Assembly (NCBI GenBank): GCA_003501335.1
Contig: DNPQ01000135.1
Span: 1,455 to 6,885, forward strand
Source: Bacillota bacterium
Lineage (GTDB): Bacteria; Bacillota; UBA4882; UBA8346
DNA: 5,431 nucleotides
Direction: 5' to 3'
The number at the start of each line of letters is the position of its first letter. Positions within the stretch are counted from its first letter, which is position 1. This document shows, piece by piece, positions 5,378 through 5,431 of the stretch. Below the pieces are notes generated by a model, which was not told where the DNA came from, did not search any database, and was given only the letters and a program-made list of their open reading frames with translations. The translations under genes and the position numbers were made by a program.

Positions 5378-5431
5378 ACTTAGCCCATTATTTTAATATT
5401 GAAACTACCATAAGCTGCCTTGATGATTTAA

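Overview
The window looks like a piece of a moderately AT-rich Bacillota (Firmicutes, probably clostridial-grade) chromosome. The clues are strong AAGGAG-type ribosome binding sites, sigma-A-like promoters in very AT-rich intergenic DNA, TTG start codons, Rho-independent terminators, and gene families common in anaerobic Firmicutes. Species cannot be named from the sequence. No mobile element, CRISPR array, tRNA or rRNA was seen.

Layout from left to right. Positions 1-213 hold no gene but carry a clear minus-strand terminator. Positions 214-2676 (minus) encode a large four-module sulfur-handling protein: a CoA-disulfide/persulfide reductase-type flavoprotein, a rhodanese domain, a TusA (SirA) domain and a DsrE2-like domain. 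An AT-rich spacer of about 170 bp separates it from 2850-3134 (minus), a small ArsR-family repressor. A divergent control region of about 150 bp follows, with a good promoter for each direction, a perfect 17-bp palindrome over the arsR -10 box and 15-bp-spaced TATAAT repeats upstream of the other gene. Positions 3290-4213 (plus) encode a CDF-family zinc-type cation exporter. Positions 4232-5341 (minus) encode a secreted CE4 polysaccharide deacetylase that converges on the exporter. The stop codon of the deacetylase lies in the loop of the shared terminator hairpin.

The likely working unit is arsR plus the fusion reductase: a thiol- or persulfide-responsive repressor controlling an enzyme that reduces persulfides or polysulfides and passes sulfane sulfur through three cysteine carriers on one chain. 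The divergent CDF exporter may share this regulation, which would link sulfur stress with metal efflux; this is inference. The deacetylase appears unrelated. The most striking details are a near-perfect Shine-Dalgarno sequence at the rhodanese/TusA junction inside the fusion gene, an ArsR without the two best-known metal-site signatures, and the operator-like palindromes.
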